64,000 nucleotides of DNA from RGIG6353 sp964650465 (GTDB taxonomy: Bacteria > Bacillota > Clostridia > Oscillospirales > SIG627): contig CAZYTA010000003.1 in NCBI GenBank assembly GCA_964650465.1, forward strand, positions 32,268 through 96,267, written 5' to 3'. The position numbers and the translations under genes were made by a program. Below, in pieces: positions 25,467-34,200 of the stretch. Numbering within the stretch: the stretch's first letter is position 1; every line of letters begins with the position of its first letter. The notes below the pieces were generated by a model. That model saw nothing but the letters and a program-made list of their open reading frames with translations. It was not told where the DNA came from and did not search any database.

Positions 25467-26051
25467 ATGGATTTAAATATGAAGAATTCTAAATTAAGCG
25501 GTCCTGCTATATTCATGTACAGCTTTATCGCCCTGACCTTTATTTTGTCGGCGGTGTGCTTTGTGCTCTTTTACGGGGGATATACCCATAGCGGCATTGT
25601 TCTATGGTCGGGTGTTGTGTCCTTTATGATACTCTATCAGTTCGGACTCCGAATCCTCTTCGGCAAAATAACCGACCACATCAAATTCAACTACAGGCAT
25701 CCGTTTTTTACACGCAAAAGCTTTGAAGTAAAGCTCTACAAATTGCTTAAAGTAAGAAAATGGAAGGATAAGGTGCTTACCTTCAATCCCGATGCATACA
25801 ACTTTAAAGAGAGAACACTTCACGAGCTTGCCTCGACCATGGCTAAAAGTGAAACAGACCATTGGATAAATGTGGCAATCTCCATCGGCGGTATCTTCTT
25901 TTCACTTATATGGGGGCTCTTTCCCGTTTTCCTCATAACCGCCATTCTGGCTATTCTTTTCGATGCCCAGTTCATTATAGTCCAGCGCTATAACCGACCT
26001 GTTGTTCTGAGACTTATGGAGAGACGGGAAAAAGCAGTGGTAATAAAATAA
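25467..26051 (+). CDS. CrtO-like glycosyl-4,4'-diaponeurosporenoate acyltransferase family membrane protein
   Basis: About 194 residues with four hydrophobic segments, two before and two after a soluble central loop. The loop has KLLKVRKWKDKVLTFNPDAYNF, and the C-terminal end has FDAQFIIVQRYNRP, a motif I associate with the CrtO acyltransferase-like family. In staphyloxanthin synthesis CrtO adds a fatty acid to a glycosylated carotenoid, but no other carotenoid gene is present, so the true acceptor is unknown. The start is uncertain (ATG 25467 or 25479) since neither has a good RBS. The gene is bracketed by inverted R3 hairpin repeats, suggesting a discrete cassette. Confidence 0.6.
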   Translation: MDLNMKNSKLSGPAIFMYSFIALTFILSAVCFVLFYGGYTHSGIVLWSGVVSFMILYQFGLRILFGKITDHIKFNYRHPFFTRKSFEVKLYKLLKVRKWKDKVLTFNPDAYNFKERTLHELASTMAKSETDHWINVAISIGGIFFSLIWGLFPVFLITAILAILFDAQFIIVQRYNRPVVLRLMERREKAVVIK

Positions 26052-26053
26052 TG

Positions 26054-26177
26054 CAGGGGATGTAGCAAAATTCGCAATATATACAAATTACGGACCGTCG
26101 AGGACGCCGGTCCCTACAATTTATTTGTCATTTTAGACAAAATTTAGGCTGTAGCAATGTATTTTGCTACAGCCCCT
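26054..26177 (+). repeat. Repeat R2, copy 1 (REP-like hairpin within inverted ends)
   Basis: The ends GGGGATGTAGCAAAAT and ATTTTGCTACAGCCCC are imperfect inverted repeats. The centre is the hairpin GGACCG-TCGAGGACGC-CGGTCC followed by CTACAATTT, found again at 38909-38937. Non-coding; resembles a miniature inverted-repeat element. Confidence 0.75.
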
Positions 26178-26200
26178 TTAATTTATAAAAAATCACATTC

Positions 26201-26269
26201 AAAGTTTTTAAAGTTCCAAGAAACATTTTACAAAAAGTTTCTTGGTGGGTGTTAGGGCAAAGCCCTAAT
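26201..26269 (-). repeat. Hairpin repeat R3, right copy (inverted)
   Basis: The reverse complement of this stretch aligns with 25379-25447. It contains CCAAGAAAC-TTTTTGTAAAA-TGTTTCTTGG and a GGGCAAAGCCCT mini-hairpin. It sits just after the CrtO-like gene and R2 copy 1 and before the convergent quinone-reductase gene. Confidence 0.7.
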
Positions 26270-26282
26270 ACAATAAATTTGT

Positions 26283-27266
26283 TCACTTAACCGTAAGCAC
26301 TACCTTGCCGACGTTTTCTCCTCTTTCGAGAATGGCATGAGCTTCTTCCGCCTCGGTTATGGGGAGCACCTTATAGATAGTAGGCTTTACCTTTCCCTCC
26401 GATATCTTGGGGAAAACATTTTTCACAAGCTCGGAAAGTATGAACGCCTTCATTTCGGGGGTTCTTGAACGAAGTGTGCTTCCGACTATTCTTACATTGC
26501 GGACATAGATGTTTTTCAAATCTATTTCAGTTTTCTGTCCTGCAAGTGCGGCAATCATTATCCATCTTGCGCCGTGCTTAAGGTAATGGAGACACTCGCC
26601 CATGTAGGAGCCGCCAAGACAGTCTATGGCAACATCAACACCGTTTCCGTTTTCAAGCTCGGACTTTAATACATCCGCTGTCTTTTCCTTTGACATATCA
26701 ATAACCACATCTGCTCCGAGGTGACTTATTGAATTCTTCTTCTCCTCGTTAAGCACTGAGGTGATTACCCGTATTCCAAACGCCTTTGCCATAGGGATGA
26801 TTACGCTGGCAAGACCCGAAGCGCCCGCATGCATAAGGAGTGTATTACCCTCTTTTATACCGCCTTCAATAAAGAGATTAAGGTATGCTGTGGCGAATGC
26901 CTCGGGGATAGCCGCCGCTTCTACCATGGAGCAGTTTTCGGGAACGGGCATGAGCATATCATACTTCACGGCTACATATTCCGCATATCCGCCGCCTCCC
27001 AGAAGTGCACATACCTTGTCGCCGATTTTCCAGGACGATTTTGCCTTTGCCTCCTCGCCTATTTCTGTAATGACACCCGAAATTTCAAGTCCCATCCATT
27101 CGGGACAGCCGGGAGGAGGGGGATAATCCCCTGCCCTCTGCATAAGGTCAGCACGGTTAAGCGCTGCGCAGTGTATTTCAACAAGCACCTCTTCACTCTT
27201 TATCACAGGGTCGGGAACATTGCTCCACGACAGTGAATTATCTTTATTTACAAGTATTGCTTTCAT
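26283..27266 (-). CDS. Quinone-oxidoreductase-like zinc-free medium-chain dehydrogenase (PIG3-type)
   Basis: 327 residues. Features of the NADPH:quinone reductase branch: RADLMQRAGDYPPPPGCPEW near residue 40, GGGYAEYVAV, then the NADP-binding LLMHAGASGLASVIIPMAKA. The catalytic-zinc Cys/His set of true alcohol dehydrogenases is absent. It reduces a quinone or other electrophile using NADPH. The ATG overlaps the stop of the upstream Gfo/Idh/MocA gene (ATGA), so three oxidoreductases are co-transcribed from 29286. Confidence 0.88.
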   Translation of the reverse strand: MKAILVNKDNSLSWSNVPDPVIKSEEVLVEIHCAALNRADLMQRAGDYPPPPGCPEWMGLEISGVITEIGEEAKAKSSWKIGDKVCALLGGGGYAEYVAVKYDMLMPVPENCSMVEAAAIPEAFATAYLNLFIEGGIKEGNTLLMHAGASGLASVIIPMAKAFGIRVITSVLNEEKKNSISHLGADVVIDMSKEKTADVLKSELENGNGVDVAIDCLGGSYMGECLHYLKHGARWIMIAALAGQKTEIDLKNIYVRNVRIVGSTLRSRTPEMKAFILSELVKNVFPKISEGKVKPTIYKVLPITEAEEAHAILERGENVGKVVLTVK

Positions 27267-28270
27267 ATTTCAATATCCTTTCCGCATGCCTTTAAAACAT
27301 ATTTATAAAGCATAAGCTCATAATCAGGTGTGTATGGATTTGTTTTTTCGCCTCTTACCATTGATGCAAAGGACAGCATCATCGGGTCATAACGGTCATG
27401 TACGGGACTTTCGGTATATGTGCCCTCTGTTCTCCAATCATCAATTTCGGGAGAAACTGTCATACCTGTTATCTGTCCGCCCTGCACATTTTTCTCCATG
27501 GGCTTGATTTCCACCGTCTTTTTTGTACCTGTTACCACAAGCTGACGTCTTAAAAATCCTCCCTTTTCGGCAGAGGTGGTCTTTGCGAAAGAAACACCGT
27601 TTTCGTATTCAAAAACAGCCATGCCGAAATCTTTACTTGTAACGCCGCTGTCCCCTGTACACTTATTCAAGGGAATTACCATTTGCGGCTCTCCCTGCAA
27701 GGTGAGCATAAGGTCAACAAGATGACAGCCGAGAAAGAACATCATACCTCCGGGGAAGCACTCTAACCACTGACGGTTTTGGGGTGTGTGGAGACAGTTC
27801 ATCTGCGCTTCAACGCTGATTATATCGCCAAGCTCACCTTTTTTTACAGCGTCAATCAATTGTGAAATATAAGGATTGTAGCGGTACATGTAACCTGTAT
27901 GGAAGGTCTTTTTGCTCTTCTTGACAGCCTCTATCATCTTTTCAAAAGAAGCGAGGTCTGTGCCGCCCGGTTTTTCCATATGTATATGCTTTCCGTGCTG
28001 TGCGGCAAGAATTGTATATTTGGTGAGATGTATCTCATCCGTCTCTATTGTAACAGCCTCAATAGTTTCGTCATTGAGTATTTCATCAAGAGTAAGCTCG
28101 GGATAACCTTCAAGAACTCCAAGAGATTTGGGGAACTTCTCTCGCTCGTTTTCGGGAAGTGCATAGCCCGCTATTTCAAATACATCGGGAAACTTCTTAA
28201 GCGATGCAAAAATCGAGGTTGCATGGCTGAGAGTATTGAGTCCTATCTGTGCAATTCTGATTTTTCTCAT
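27263..28270 (-). CDS. Gfo/Idh/MocA-family oxidoreductase
   Basis: About 335 residues. The N-terminal Rossmann fold starts with RKIRIAQIGLNTLSHA; HIHMEKPGG is the family EKP motif near residue 95, and GMMFFLGCHLVDLMLTL is the expected GG...H..D-type segment of the C-terminal domain. Probably an NAD(P)-linked sugar or cyclitol dehydrogenase. The start ATG at 28270 forms an ATGA overlap with the upstream dehydrogenase stop and has GGAG 9 bases before it; the TTG at 28285 is less likely. Middle gene of a three-oxidoreductase operon divergent from an AraC regulator. Confidence 0.86.
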   Translation of the reverse strand: MRKIRIAQIGLNTLSHATSIFASLKKFPDVFEIAGYALPENEREKFPKSLGVLEGYPELTLDEILNDETIEAVTIETDEIHLTKYTILAAQHGKHIHMEKPGGTDLASFEKMIEAVKKSKKTFHTGYMYRYNPYISQLIDAVKKGELGDIISVEAQMNCLHTPQNRQWLECFPGGMMFFLGCHLVDLMLTLQGEPQMVIPLNKCTGDSGVTSKDFGMAVFEYENGVSFAKTTSAEKGGFLRRQLVVTGTKKTVEIKPMEKNVQGGQITGMTVSPEIDDWRTEGTYTESPVHDRYDPMMLSFASMVRGEKTNPYTPDYELMLYKYVLKACGKDIEI

Positions 28271-29286
28271 TTTAACATGCTCCAATCAAACAAGATAGTT
28301 GACGGAAATTCACGGTCTGTTGCAAGTCGTGTATAGACCTCGCCGCAATTTTCCGGAGAATGGATTTCCTTTATAAGAGGCTTAATGTCAATTCTGCCGT
28401 ATTCTATAAGCTTGAACATAGCCTTAATATCATCGGGGTGTGTAAACCAACCCGGGTGAGACTCAAAGTCGGGGCGTGCCATTGTGTGAGCACCTATAAG
28501 AGTAATGCCGGGGAAATGTACCTTTCTGTAATAATCTATGGTAAATTCCTTATCTCTTGTACAGCCAAGCAACGCCACCCTGCCAAATCTTGCCATGCAG
28601 TCAAGAGCGCCGTCAAGTCCTGCACCTACACCTGTAACCTCAATAGCCACATTTACTCCGCCGCCCGACACTTTTCTGACCTTTGAAGCAAAGCCCTCAT
28701 CATAAGGGTCAAAGGCATAATCCGCTCCTGCTTCAAGAGCTTCTTTTCTGCGGCTTTCAACTGGGTCAACAGCAATAATCGGTGCGGCGCCTGCCGTTTT
28801 CAGCTGACGGACAGCAATCTGTCCAAGGAGTCCCAATCCCATAACAAGAGCTGATTCTCCTATTTCGAGCCTTGTCTTTCTGACAGCGGCAAGGGGGAAG
28901 GTCACAATATAGCACATAGCCGCCTCGGAAAGTGATATTTTATCGTTAATCTTTACAACATTGTACACGTTCATTGTTTTGTAACGGCTATGAGTTCCTG
29001 TAAATACCGCCACTCTGTCACCTATCTCAAATTCTGTAACCGCCGAGCCTTTGGCTACAACAATGCCTGAGCTGCTGTAGCCCAGATATCTGGGGAAAAC
29101 AACATTGCCTTCCTTGCTTCCCGCAACATTCGGGTCGCCTGTCAGGTTTGCTCTTTCGGTACCCGGACTTACGGCACTGAAGGCTGTCTCCACAACCACC
29201 TGTCTGTCTTGCGGCTCTGTATAAGGTGCATCAAGCAGTTCTGCTGTATTCACCTTTGTAAAAACGATTTGTTTGTTTTGTTTCAT
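28267..29286 (-). CDS. Zinc-type alcohol dehydrogenase family (MDR) oxidoreductase
   Basis: About 339 residues of the medium-chain dehydrogenase fold. SAVSPGTERANLTG and FPRYLGYSSSGIVVAKGS form the N-terminal GroES-like domain; ALVMGLGLLGQIAVRQLK is the NAD(P)-binding loop; HFPGITLIGAHT follows. It resembles sugar-alcohol or bacteriochlorophyllide-type dehydrogenases rather than classical zinc alcohol dehydrogenase. The ATG at 29286 follows GGAGG; an in-frame ATG at 29343 would lie in the divergent promoter. First gene of the operon, likely activated by the divergent AraC regulator, as its own -35 box is weak. Confidence 0.85.
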   Translation of the reverse strand: MKQNKQIVFTKVNTAELLDAPYTEPQDRQVVVETAFSAVSPGTERANLTGDPNVAGSKEGNVVFPRYLGYSSSGIVVAKGSAVTEFEIGDRVAVFTGTHSRYKTMNVYNVVKINDKISLSEAAMCYIVTFPLAAVRKTRLEIGESALVMGLGLLGQIAVRQLKTAGAAPIIAVDPVESRRKEALEAGADYAFDPYDEGFASKVRKVSGGGVNVAIEVTGVGAGLDGALDCMARFGRVALLGCTRDKEFTIDYYRKVHFPGITLIGAHTMARPDFESHPGWFTHPDDIKAMFKLIEYGRIDIKPLIKEIHSPENCGEVYTRLATDREFPSTILFDWSMLK

Positions 29287-29319
29287 GTCAATATCCTCCG
29301 TATTTTCAATTGTAGCATA

Positions 29320-29348
29320 TTGACAAGCTTTGCGAAATACCATATAAT
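29320..29348 (+). promoter_or_regulatory. Promoter of the AraC-family gene at 29394
   Basis: TTGACA, 17-base spacer, TATAAT. It overlaps the upstream control region of the divergent oxidoreductase operon. Confidence 0.75.
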
Positions 29349-29393
29349 ATACAAAAAGGGTAATATTCTATACTGAATAAGGACGTATTTTGA

Positions 29394-30143
29394 ATGAATC
29401 GCAATATTTTATATAATAACTTCTATTTTAACAAATATCATTACAAGGGCTACAGATACACAGACAACACAAAGGGGTCGCCCTTGAATTATCTTGCATG
29501 TATGCTCAAGGGAAAATGCAAAATTGCAAGCATCGAAAACACCATTGAAGTAAATGAGGGAGAAGCCTTCTATATCCCCAAAGGTCTGCCGTACGAATCC
29601 TACTGGTACGGTAACGATGATATTTCTTTTCTTTCCTTTGGCTTTGACAGGCTGGACACGTCTGACAAAACTCAGCTGAAGCTGCAAGTCATAGAATGCT
29701 CCGAGGCTCTGCGTGACCGTATCATGCAGCTTTCGGTTAGCGACACCTCCTGTAAAACACTGGCTGAATTTTACAGCATTATGTCCGAGCTGCTTCCCGT
29801 AATGGAGCAAAAAGAAATAAAGAGGGATGAGTTGTTGCTGAAGAAAGCTATAGATTACATAGAATTCAACGCCGATTGCTCCGTGGGAGATATTGCAAGA
29901 GCTGTTCATATAAGTGAGCCTTATGTATATGTGCTGTTCAAAAAGCATCTTGGCACAACGCCAAATGACTACAGACAAAAATTCATATGTGAAAAAGGCC
30001 GACAGCTGTTGCTGTCGACCAATAAAACGGTTGAAGAAATAAGCGAAATGCTGAAAATCAGCTCTGCCTCCTATTTAAGAAAGCTCTTGAAAAAGCATAT
30101 CGGAATGACGCCCAGAGAAATCAGGAAGGACAGTATGATTTAA
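29394..30143 (+). CDS. AraC-family transcriptional regulator
   Basis: 249 residues. Cupin-like N-terminus (KGKCKIASIENTIEVNEGEA, then FYIPKGLPYES) and C-terminal double HTH (CSVGDIARAVHISEPYVYVL and KISSASYLRKLLKKHIGMTP). It is divergent from the three-oxidoreductase operon starting at 29286 and probably activates it. Its stop codon overlaps that of the convergent GH20-like gene through a shared TTAA, leaving no room for an intergenic terminator. Confidence 0.9.
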   Translation: MNRNILYNNFYFNKYHYKGYRYTDNTKGSPLNYLACMLKGKCKIASIENTIEVNEGEAFYIPKGLPYESYWYGNDDISFLSFGFDRLDTSDKTQLKLQVIECSEALRDRIMQLSVSDTSCKTLAEFYSIMSELLPVMEQKEIKRDELLLKKAIDYIEFNADCSVGDIARAVHISEPYVYVLFKKHLGTTPNDYRQKFICEKGRQLLLSTNKTVEEISEMLKISSASYLRKLLKKHIGMTPREIRKDSMI

Positions 30144-31129
30144 AAGTCCTTCATATGCTCTGCCATCAAATGTATATTGGCAATTATCTCATCAGCATTT
30201 TCGTTTAAAGTATGACACCACGGGGCAACCATAAAGCCCTTTAAAGCACCTTCGGGTGCTATTTTTTTATACACCTCTATCATATCGGGTGCATTGTAGG
30301 GAGTTTCGCCCCATTTTGAGAAGCAGGGCACAAGTCCGTAGCCCAGAGGCGCACTGTTTATCATGTCCTCACGCATTTTAACATATCCCGGGTCCTCCTC
30401 AATATAAGTCAGATTCATTTGATTATACGGGAAGGTGTTTGCATAAAAATCAATATCAGCCTGTCTGCAATCGGATATTTTTTTAAAATGCTCTCTTTTG
30501 AAGGCGAAATAATACCAAGGTGAAAGAATCACACTGTCGGTATCAAACCTCTTTTTAAACTCCTCCGGCTGTTCGCAACAAATGTCTGCCCATATCCAGG
30601 GCTTTGCACCAAGGTCGGTCACTGTGTCGCAAAGGAACTTCAAATCGTGCCAAAGGAGCTCTCCCCTTCTGAAATTAACAAGCCCCTCGTAGTTTCTGAG
30701 GATATTTACATTACCCTCTTCATCCATTCCCAAATGGATGTACTCGGGTTTTTCAAAAAGGTCATATATCTCCTGTATCAGGTCACGGCAAACATCATAA
30801 TAAACCTTTGTTGAGAGAAGCTTGCGGTATTCGCCAAGCCATAGACAGTGAGTAGCAGAAAAATTGAGCTTGGGTATCAAAGTAATTCCCATATTGCGCA
30901 ATCGCTCTATCTCCTTCTTCACACGGTAATAGCTCCATGCACCGTCAACGGCAAGCTCGGGGTGGCTCTTCCACTCTATTCCCTCTCCTATATCAAGGAC
31001 AATCATATTGATGCCTGATTTTTGAGCCTCTGCGGTTATGCGCTCCCACGCTTCGTCATGGAATTCAAGATAATCAACTTTTTTTCGCCACATCTCGACG
31101 CCAAGTGTGGCATATAAAGACCAAATCAT
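30140..31129 (-). CDS. GH20-like TIM-barrel protein (putative glycosidase)
   Basis: 329 residues, no signal peptide. The barrel order is clear: NMIVLDIGEGIEW, an SHPELAVDGAWSY segment, GITLIPKLNFSATHCLWLGE and YIHLGMDEEG near residue 140. The last resembles the catalytic H-x-G-x-DE of beta-hexosaminidases (GH20), where Asp orients the substrate acetamido group and Glu is the acid. KPWIWADI and FSKWGETPYNAP follow. It is shorter than typical GH20 enzymes and lacks their N-terminal domain, so activity is not certain. It follows the 1537-residue SLH protein gene on the same strand but after a hairpin. Confidence 0.6.
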   Translation of the reverse strand: MIWSLYATLGVEMWRKKVDYLEFHDEAWERITAEAQKSGINMIVLDIGEGIEWKSHPELAVDGAWSYYRVKKEIERLRNMGITLIPKLNFSATHCLWLGEYRKLLSTKVYYDVCRDLIQEIYDLFEKPEYIHLGMDEEGNVNILRNYEGLVNFRRGELLWHDLKFLCDTVTDLGAKPWIWADICCEQPEEFKKRFDTDSVILSPWYYFAFKREHFKKISDCRQADIDFYANTFPYNQMNLTYIEEDPGYVKMREDMINSAPLGYGLVPCFSKWGETPYNAPDMIEVYKKIAPEGALKGFMVAPWCHTLNENADEIIANIHLMAEHMKDF

Positions 31130-31154
31130 TATAACACCTCATTTCAACTGTGAT

Positions 31155-31202
31155 AAAGGGGATGTTAAAAAAGCTCAAAAGTTTTTTTAAACAGCCCCTT
31201 TA
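31155..31202 (-). terminator. Hairpin after the large SLH protein gene
   Basis: AAAGGGG-AT-GTT-AAAAAA pairs with TTTTTTTAAAC-AGCCCCTTT, close to the stop at 31208. AT-rich with bulges; acts as a terminator or partial attenuator before the GH20-like gene. Confidence 0.6.
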
Positions 31203-31207
31203 TGCTT

Positions 31208-34200
31208 TTAATAGAGTCTGACCTTTTCAATATCTACAGGCATATCCACTTTCGGCTCTGTCCAATCCGAGGGATTTTCAACAGTTGCACCGCTGACACC
31301 GATAACCACATGAGCACGTGTGGTAAGGTCTGTCATAGCCTCTGCCTTGTAGGAGAAGTTAAATTTGCCCTTGGGAACTTCAAGCTTACCTGTAAAGGTG
31401 ATCTCCTTAACATGAGCTTCATCGTCTACCCACTTGCCTTCTGCATCGTAGATTTGAGTGTAGTAGTTAAGGTATGCCTTGTTTTCATCGGGATAATACT
31501 CAATGAAATCACCGCCGTGAAGCTCTGCATCAAAGGCAATTGTCTTGCCGTCAACTGTCAGAGAAGGATTTTTCACAGGTGCATCAATAGGCTCAAATGC
31601 CACAAGGTCGTCAATCTTGACACCGCTGCAGCTTCCGCAAAGGGTAACTGTTACGGAATTGAGCGCACTGAAATTGGCGTGAGCACGGTATGTCTCATAG
31701 TTGATACCGCCAGTCGAAATACCGCTGAAGGTATATCCCTCGTAATCGTCATTGTTGGCTTCAAGGAGGATTATCTCCTTCCAACCGCTGAAATTAAGAG
31801 GAATGAAGTAATCGTTTCGTCCTGCCTCCGCTGTATTGACACCTCTGAGCGTAATAAGGATAGCATCGCTTACCGAATTGTTTCCGAACACCCTTATCTT
31901 AAGTGCTGTCTTGCCCGTAGCATCAATGTTGGAAAAGCTGTATTTGCCCTTTATTTCCGTAACGGGCTTATTCTCGTCAAAGGCGTAGATAACCGTTCCG
32001 TTTTCACCCTTGGTTGAATATCTCTGCTCCAATCTAATGAATGGAGTCTGTGCATCAAATGGGTTGTTGGCACTTCCTTTTGCGAAATTAGGCTCGGAAA
32101 TATCATATATCTTGTGCTTGAAATACGTCATTTCCTTGAACGCCCAGCTTCCGTCCTCCTGCATGAATACCTTATATTCGTACTTGCCGTTCTTTATGGT
32201 ATTTCTTACCTCAGGTGAGAAGTAGTTTGCCTCACGAAGTCTGGTATAGAGTCCGTAGTACATGAAGTTGTCGGAAAGTCTGGTCTTTTCGTTAAATGCC
32301 GAAATGGAGAAGGGCTGACAAACTGTTGAGAAGTTGTAGGCTATACCGATTGAGCCCATATGGTCAAGGTCATCACGGTACATGGTTCTTGTGGTGGTAT
32401 CCTTGAACTGTGAGTCCTTGTCGGGCAGGTAGTTGAACCAGCCGAGAGTTGCGGTATAGAAAATATTGGGATAGGTCTTGAGCATTGCATTGAGATGCCC
32501 TTCCTTATGGTTCTTATATGCTCTGTATGCATAGTCTGTAGCACCGCCTCTTGCTCTTGCGCTCCAAAGGTAAGTCGCGAAGGTAGAGAACTCGATAAGA
32601 GGCTTGACCTCACAGTTTGAAACGACCGTTCGTACAAACTCGGCATAGATATAATATCCCTGTCTTGAATCATAAAGTCCATTGTGTGCAAAGGACTCGA
32701 GACCGTCAAGATAAATCATCTCAAAGCCGCCCTCGTTGTAAGCCTTGGCAGTATCCTCGGCTATCTTGTAGAACAACTCTGAAAGAGGCTGGGGCTGGAA
32801 CATGCCGTACCATCCGAGAAGCTGACGGATAACTGCGCCGTCTGCGTGCTCAGAAGGCTTTGTACCAAGCTGTCCTCGTCTTACGTTAAGGAAGCCCGAG
32901 GAGGAACCGGACTGAACGTAGATAATCTCTTCGTCGATGAGGATATATCTGGTGTGAACATTGTTCCACGGTATTGATGAGCCTGTCACCACAAATTTTG
33001 ATGCATCCTCATTGGTCTTTATGTTTGTTCTGAACTTGGAAAGCTTACCTCTCACTGTGTAGGTTTCCTCATCGAAGCAAAGCTGCTGCTGCCATTTGGG
33101 ATTGGTAAGGATATTCTTTGCATTTGAGGGAACAAGTGACGAATAGGTATGGAGACCGAGCTGTATGCCCTCTGCTCTTACCTTGTCAGCAATTCTTTCC
33201 TTGAACACCTTGGCAGTGATGAAGGTCTCGTCCTTCTTCTCCTGCTCGTTTCTTGCCGTAATGAAGTTGAAGTCAGCGGTTATGAAGTTGGAGCCCTGGT
33301 GGAGGTCCATCTGTTCGATGCTGTATTTGTTGGCAAGCTGTGCAGTCTCTGTTGCATTATCGGGATAAAGACCGCTGTTGATGATAACGTAATCTCCGAA
33401 TATATCGGAATTGTCAAGAGCATACGCACCGCCGTGTGTAGAGGTTATACCCTTTGCAGGGTCGATTGCATCCGCAATGCTCTTGAGGTGGTTGCGGTGC
33501 TCAGTCATACGGGAGAATGCAACGCCGAGCTTTGCTCCGAGGGTGGGTACGCCGAGATAGGTATAAGTAGTACCCTTTGCCGCTTTGGATGAGCCGCCCG
33601 GGTAGTAGTGGTTGTTGACCGTTGTGGTCATAGGCACGCCCGAGAGCCCGTATGCCTCGGGATTGTCAAGCTCCCAGGGGGCATTTACAGTAAGATTACA
33701 GATTACTGCACCGCTCAAAGAAGAAGGAAGGTTGGTATCAAGAGTAACCGTGAAATGGTCCTTTTTAACATCAATGATATAATAAGCAACGGTTCCGTCT
33801 TTATATGTAGTTTTGAGTCTGCCGTTTTCCACATCTACCTCGGCAGGCTGAACAGTAGCACCTGAGGCATTGATAATATAAGAGAACCAGGGAGAGGCAG
33901 AAGCAAGATTCATATCTTCACCTGTCATCTTATTGATAACAGAGGTAACCTTACCGCCCTTTCTTGCAATGGATACCTTTATATAATCGTTTTCAAAGTA
34001 TACCTCGGTACCCGACTTTTTAAGCTGAGTCAGGTCGGCATCATAATAGTAATCACCGTGTACATTGCTGTTGGATGCCATAAGAATCTGATATTCTGCC
34101 CAGTGACCGCCAATGTCCGAGAACACTGTATCAAGATGTGTTCTGCTGACTGTATCAGCGTTGGCAAGCACAGAAATAAGACGGTTTATAACCGTTACAA

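Noticed and set aside
31202..32017. Plus-strand 271-codon open frame
   Set aside because: It is antisense to the conserved C-terminal modules of the SLH protein and has no RBS or recognisable domain.
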